Shown here in pieces: positions 61,038 to 64,000 of a DNA stretch of 64,000 nt; position 1 is the stretch's first letter, and each line of letters begins with the position of its first letter. The stretch is from Phycisphaerae bacterium (lineage in GTDB: Bacteria; Planctomycetota; Phycisphaerae; Tepidisphaerales; Tepidisphaeraceae). A program made the position numbers and the translations under genes. Below the pieces are notes generated by a model, which saw only the letters and a program-made list of their open reading frames with translations, ran no database searches and was not told the origin of the DNA. The stretch is from the NCBI GenBank assembly GCA_025924315.1, contig JAICIO010000009.1, positions 1-64,000 of the forward strand, read 5' to 3'.

Positions 61038-62315
61038 ATGGCAGGGACCTCACATCTTGGCGACACCGTTCGTAGGGTGCGCTTCAGCGCACCGGTTATT
61101 TCTCCGCTCGAAAAACGAATAACCGGTGCGCTGAAGCGCACCCTACTGATGATCACCATCACGATGCCCGCATTCGCACAGACGAAACCGTCCACCGCCC
61201 CCGCGACGCAGCAGCTCACGCTCGAACAGGAACGTGCCAAAAATCGCAAATCCGCGGAGGAAGAATTCGCGGGGCTGCAAACGATCTCCGCCCGTCCGCT
61301 CTCGCAGATTTTTGACCTGATCGTCGACCACGATCAACTCGTGCTTGTGCCGAAGCTGACCTCGACAAACGGCGATCCGAAACGCGTCGAGATCACCGAT
61401 TTCCCCGGCCTCGCAAGCGTGCGTGTCGGCACAGACAAATACAAACCGCAGCAGATCAACAGCATGCAGATGCAGCACTATTCGTTCAGCGGGCCGGGCG
61501 TGCGCGAGAAGATCACGCAGCTGCTCGCCCCACCGACGTATCTGCACATCGCGCAAGGAGTGGACGCGGAGACGTACAGCGTGGACGTGTCGCTGATGCG
61601 CCAGCCGGAGGATCAGGCCGATCCAAACAGCAAAATCGTCACGACGATGTACGTCACAAAATTTGGCCCGGATGAAGGCGATGTGATCGCGAAGCTGTCG
61701 ATCAAGGCGGACAGCTTTGTCGCGCTGCGTCGGAAATATCCGCGCGAGACGCAGACGTATCTCGTGCCGATCCTGCGCGATCTGCATGAGACAAAGGTGC
61801 TCGCGGTCGATCCACTCGTTGCACGGCAGGTGCTTGGTGGAAAGTCGAGAACCAGCGACGAGATGATCAAAAAGATCAAGACCGCGATGGAGAAGTTCGA
61901 TTCGGACAAATTCCAGGAACGCGAGGTAGCGGCGAAGGAGTTGGCGGCGCTCGGGGGTGAGGCCGCGATGTATCTTCGCGACGCGCCGCGGACGGGTTGG
62001 TCGCAGGAGCAGAGCAACGGCGTGGATGCGTTTCTCGCCAGCTTCGGCGCCATCGCGCCCGAAGAGGCGGAGAAGCTTGGCGCTTCACCAGCGTTTCTGA
62101 TCGACGTTCTCTACAGCGACGACGCGAGCCTGCGCCAGGCGGCCCTCGCGCGGTTGAAGAAAATCGCGATGGATAAACCGATCGAGTTCGATAATTCCGC
62201 GTCGGAAGAGACGCGATTCGATCAAATCGATCACCTGAGCCGCGAGTTGCTGGGCCCACCTGCGACGCAATTGTCGAGCGAGAAGCCGATGATCGATTCG
62301 ACTAGAGCGCCTTGA
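61038..62315 (+). CDS. Secreted alpha-helical protein whose N-terminus is encoded by a repeat
   Basis: 425 residues from ATG 61038 (TTG 61032 also open). Residues 12-37 are translated family C repeat. After it comes LLMITITMPAFAQ-T, the end of a signal peptide with cleavage near AFAQ. An ATG at 61149 just past the repeat would leave a hydrophobic stretch of only about eight residues. The mature protein has DLIVDHDQLVLVPKLTSTNG, a long charged helix and HEAT/ARM-like repeats (EVAAKELAALGGEAAMYL, SLRQAALARLKKIAM). Family unknown; probably periplasmic. Confidence 0.65.
   Translation: MAGTSHLGDTVRRVRFSAPVISPLEKRITGALKRTLLMITITMPAFAQTKPSTAPATQQLTLEQERAKNRKSAEEEFAGLQTISARPLSQIFDLIVDHDQLVLVPKLTSTNGDPKRVEITDFPGLASVRVGTDKYKPQQINSMQMQHYSFSGPGVREKITQLLAPPTYLHIAQGVDAETYSVDVSLMRQPEDQADPNSKIVTTMYVTKFGPDEGDVIAKLSIKADSFVALRRKYPRETQTYLVPILRDLHETKVLAVDPLVARQVLGGKSRTSDEMIKKIKTAMEKFDSDKFQEREVAAKELAALGGEAAMYLRDAPRTGWSQEQSNGVDAFLASFGAIAPEEAEKLGASPAFLIDVLYSDDASLRQAALARLKKIAMDKPIEFDNSASEETRFDQIDHLSRELLGPPATQLSSEKPMIDSTRAP
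61072..61146. repeat. Family C paired inverted repeat inside a signal-peptide region
   Basis: Two perfect 29-bp arms (61072-61100, 61118-61146) around a 17-bp loop. GTAGGGTGCGCTTCAGCG marks the outer end. It is fully within the reading frame of the secreted protein and ends two bases before an in-frame ATG (61149). This is the cleanest copy of the family. Confidence 0.93.
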
Positions 62316-62333
62316 GAAGATTCCACCAATGTT

Positions 62334-62523
62334 GTCATCCTGAGAGCGTGTGATCTTTTCAGCGTGGCGAGGGCATCTTGCCCTCGCGAACGCGGCGGTA
62401 GCCGCAAATGCGAGGGCGAGACGCCCTCGCCACGCAAAAAATCACAGACTCTGAGCGAAGCGAAGGATCTCCATTTCGAGCGTGGTATTCGATTTCGAGA
62501 TCCTTCGCTTCGCTCAGGATGAC
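62334..62523. repeat. Family D repeat interrupted by an inserted element
   Basis: The left arm begins GTCATCCTGAG (62334-62344) and resumes CGAAGCGAAGGATCT at 62456. The right arm (CGAGATCCTTCGCTTCGCTC onward) ends at 62523. Removing 62345-62450 and one CTGAG copy restores an intact family D arm, as in the copy at 52210. The repeat abuts the stop of the endonuclease-like gene. Confidence 0.9.
62345..62450. mobile_element. 106-bp MITE-like element (family E) with 5-bp target duplication
   Basis: Flanked by CTGAG on both sides (62340-62344, 62451-62455). Termini AGCGTGTGATCTTTT and AAAAAATCACAGACT are inverted with 12 of 15 matches and continue into longer inverted arms (GCGTGGCGAGGGC(A/G)TCT) that each fold as a GCGAGGGC/GCCCTCGC hairpin. 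It has no coding capacity, so it would be moved by a transposase in trans. The insertion into a family D arm proves movement as a unit. Confidence 0.85.
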
Positions 62524-62527
62524 ATTC

Positions 62528-63439
62528 TTACGGCGTTGTTGTCGGTGATGGCGCCGCTTTCGCTTCGATCCAGATCGGGCGATGGTCTGAGGCGTCGGTG
62601 ATGACGACCGCGCCATCGGTCGCGGTCCACTGGGGGCTGGTGAGGAAGTAATCGATCCGCGTGCGCAGGACGCCGTCGATGAAGGTGGCGTCGTCCTGTT
62701 TGAGTTCTTTGAGCGCGTCGGTGAAGCCGGTTGTCATTTCCGTGTAGTTGTTCCCGATCGGAAGCTGGTTGAAGTCGCCGCCGACGATGATGGGTGGTTT
62801 GTTCAGGGCTTTCCACGCCTTCTTTAGATTCGTGATTTCCTTGTAGCGATTGTTGCTCGACTCGGCGATGTGTTTGGGGTTGGCGTTCCAGGTGGCGCTG
62901 AGGTGCACGCACGCGATCATGAACTTTTTGTTGTCGATGACCGACCACGCCCAGACGCCGAAGCTTCCGCCGCCGGGGTTGGGGATCGAGCGCGCGTCGT
63001 ACAGCGGATGTCTTGCCAGGATCGCGTTGCCCCACGTCGCGTGTTCGCCGTCGAGGTTTTCGGACGGGTAATAGAACTGGTAGTCCATTCCCAGCTGCTT
63101 CGACATCTCGCGAAGGTCATCGCCGTCGAGTTCCTCGAGCAGGACGAAATCCGGTTTGGTCAAGCGAATCTGGTGGATGACCGCATCGCGCCCGCGGCGG
63201 TTGTGGAGGATGTTGTACGACGTGATGCGGATCGGTTTGTCCGGCACGCCGAGCGTCGCTTCGGCGGGAACAGGCGTAGCGCTGCGCGGCACGTGGAAGA
63301 AGAGGAACAGGACCGCGCCGGCCATCGCGCCGATGACGATGCAGAGCAGAATGCCGGACAGATGCCATCCACGATGTCGACGCGCAGGCGCCGCGTCGTC
63401 CGGATGTAAAGCAGGCGGCGATTCATCGAGGTGAGACAT
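62528..63439 (-). CDS. Endonuclease/exonuclease/phosphatase family protein, membrane-anchored
   Basis: 303 residues. One N-terminal membrane helix (ILLCIVIGAMAGAVLFLFF) after a basic stretch, then the EEP fold: RITSYNILHNR (Asn), FVLLEELDG (metal-binding Glu), IVGGDFNQLPIG (GDFN) and TDASDHRPIWIE (SDHRP catalytic His). Such proteins cleave phosphodiesters in nucleic acids or phospholipids; the anchored form suggests a periplasmic role. The stop lies four bases after family D DNA. Confidence 0.88.
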   Translation of the reverse strand: MSHLDESPPALHPDDAAPARRHRGWHLSGILLCIVIGAMAGAVLFLFFHVPRSATPVPAEATLGVPDKPIRITSYNILHNRRGRDAVIHQIRLTKPDFVLLEELDGDDLREMSKQLGMDYQFYYPSENLDGEHATWGNAILARHPLYDARSIPNPGGGSFGVWAWSVIDNKKFMIACVHLSATWNANPKHIAESSNNRYKEITNLKKAWKALNKPPIIVGGDFNQLPIGNNYTEMTTGFTDALKELKQDDATFIDGVLRTRIDYFLTSPQWTATDGAVVITDASDHRPIWIEAKAAPSPTTTP

Positions 63440-63510
63440 TTCGTTCGGATTATAACCGAAGCGAAATTTGGCGTGTCGTGCGTCGTCGATAGAATGCGTG
63501 CCTCAAAAGA

Positions 63511-64000
63511 ATGCCGAACCTGAAGAATCATCTTCGTCAGACGTTTCTCGCCGGGATCTTCGCGGCGGTGCCGGTCGCGGTGACGATTTTTATCGTCTGG
63601 TACATCGACGCGCAGACGCGGTTCATCTCCGAGCGGATTTTTCACAAGGCAATCCCCTTTCTCGGCGTGGTGATCGCGATCGGGGTCATCTATCTAGCCG
63701 GTCTGATCGCGACGACGTTGCTCGGGAAGTGGTTGCTTCGATTGATCGATTACGTGATCAGCAAAGTGCCGGGTCTGCGGCAGTTTTATGTCGCGTGGAA
63801 GCAGATTGCGCTCACGCCGGGCGGGACTGAAGGAACGTTCTCGCACGTTGCGATCATTCCGGACGAAACGAACGCGACATACCTGCTGGGCTTCAGCAAT
63901 GGCAGAAGCATTCCTGGAGATGAAAACACGCTGTGCGTGTTCGTGCCGGCGGCGCCCAACCCGGTGAACGGCCGATTGTATTTTGTCCGCCGCGAACGCT
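63511..64000 (+). CDS. DUF502 membrane protein, truncated by window end
   Basis: First 163 residues from ATG 63511. LKNHLRQTFLAGIFAAVPVA opens the protein and continues into the first membrane helix; a second follows (VVIAIGVIYLAGLIATTLLG), then the family's KVPGLRQFYVAWKQI and a cytoplasmic-like domain. DUF502 proteins are small integral membrane proteins of unknown function. Divergent from the endonuclease-like gene with 71 bp between starts. Confidence 0.88.
   Translation, partial: MPNLKNHLRQTFLAGIFAAVPVAVTIFIVWYIDAQTRFISERIFHKAIPFLGVVIAIGVIYLAGLIATTLLGKWLLRLIDYVISKVPGLRQFYVAWKQIALTPGGTEGTFSHVAIIPDETNATYLLGFSNGRSIPGDENTLCVFVPAAPNPVNGRLYFVRRER

Noticed and set aside
1-64000. tRNA or rRNA genes
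   Set aside because: No cloverleaf-like stretch with a GTTCGAATCC-type T-loop and no conserved rRNA blocks were seen by eye; a tRNAscan run would settle this.

Overview
GC-rich bacterial chromosome segment, most likely from a planctomycete (Phycisphaerae/Tepidisphaerales type; a verrucomicrobial source is not excluded). The reasons are several secreted beta-helix proteins, DUF5703, heparinase-type and sialidase-type proteins, a CxPSR sulfatase, a prepilin-like protein with a His...Asp-Gly C-terminal motif, small Arg-rich membrane proteins, and abundant paired palindromic intergenic repeats. No rRNA, tRNA, CRISPR array or phage module was recognised.

Layout. 1-13.3 kb: polysaccharide catabolism (a leaderless solute-binding protein, a secreted SUMF1-like/heparinase fusion, two parallel beta-helix proteins, a DUF5703/GH95-like hydrolase, a Gfo/Idh/MocA oxidoreductase and a sugar-phosphate isomerase/epimerase). 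13.66-18.8 kb: a complete chromosomal integron. It has a full-length integron integrase (intI, minus strand), a strong outward promoter (TTGACA, 18 bp, GATAAT), an attI-like site, and seven one-gene cassettes on the plus strand, each ending in a foldable attC of 100-146 bp. 19-23.5 kb: a sulfatase, a TPR protein and small lipoprotein or membrane genes, one frameshifted, plus a possible attC relic. 23.5-40 kb: a second catabolic region with an SDR/solute-binding protein/enolase-superfamily operon, a cupin-GNAT fusion, a third beta-helix protein, and a six-gene minus-strand operon (sialidase-like, SMP-30, heparinase II/III, enolase superfamily, a glycosidase-like protein, sialidase-like) divergent from a MetE-like gene. 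40-45 kb: small genes, an RRM RNA-binding protein, two sugar ABC permeases and an SDR. 45.5-49 kb: histidine kinase, Fis-type response regulator and prepilin-like protein. 49-56 kb: a tightly overlapping ECF sigma/anti-sigma/CsgG-like operon. 56-64 kb: DUF1569, dapF, two genes probably involved in glycosylation, a secreted alpha-helical protein, an endonuclease/exonuclease/phosphatase protein and a DUF502 membrane protein cut by the window end.

The catabolic genes fit breakdown of uronate-containing, possibly sulfated polysaccharide. Secreted lyases, beta-helix proteins and sulfatase would act outside or in the periplasm; ABC transporters import oligosaccharides; the leaderless heparinase, glycosidase, enolase-superfamily, SDR, Gfo/Idh/MocA and isomerase proteins would finish the job inside.

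Most notable: (1) the integron, whose attC R' boxes read mostly GTTAYNC rather than the textbook GTTRRRY and in which start and stop codons sit inside the recombination boxes; (2) at least seven families of inverted-repeat elements. One 106-bp element has clearly inserted into a copy of another family with a 5-bp target duplication, and two other copies now encode the N-terminal leaders of exported proteins.
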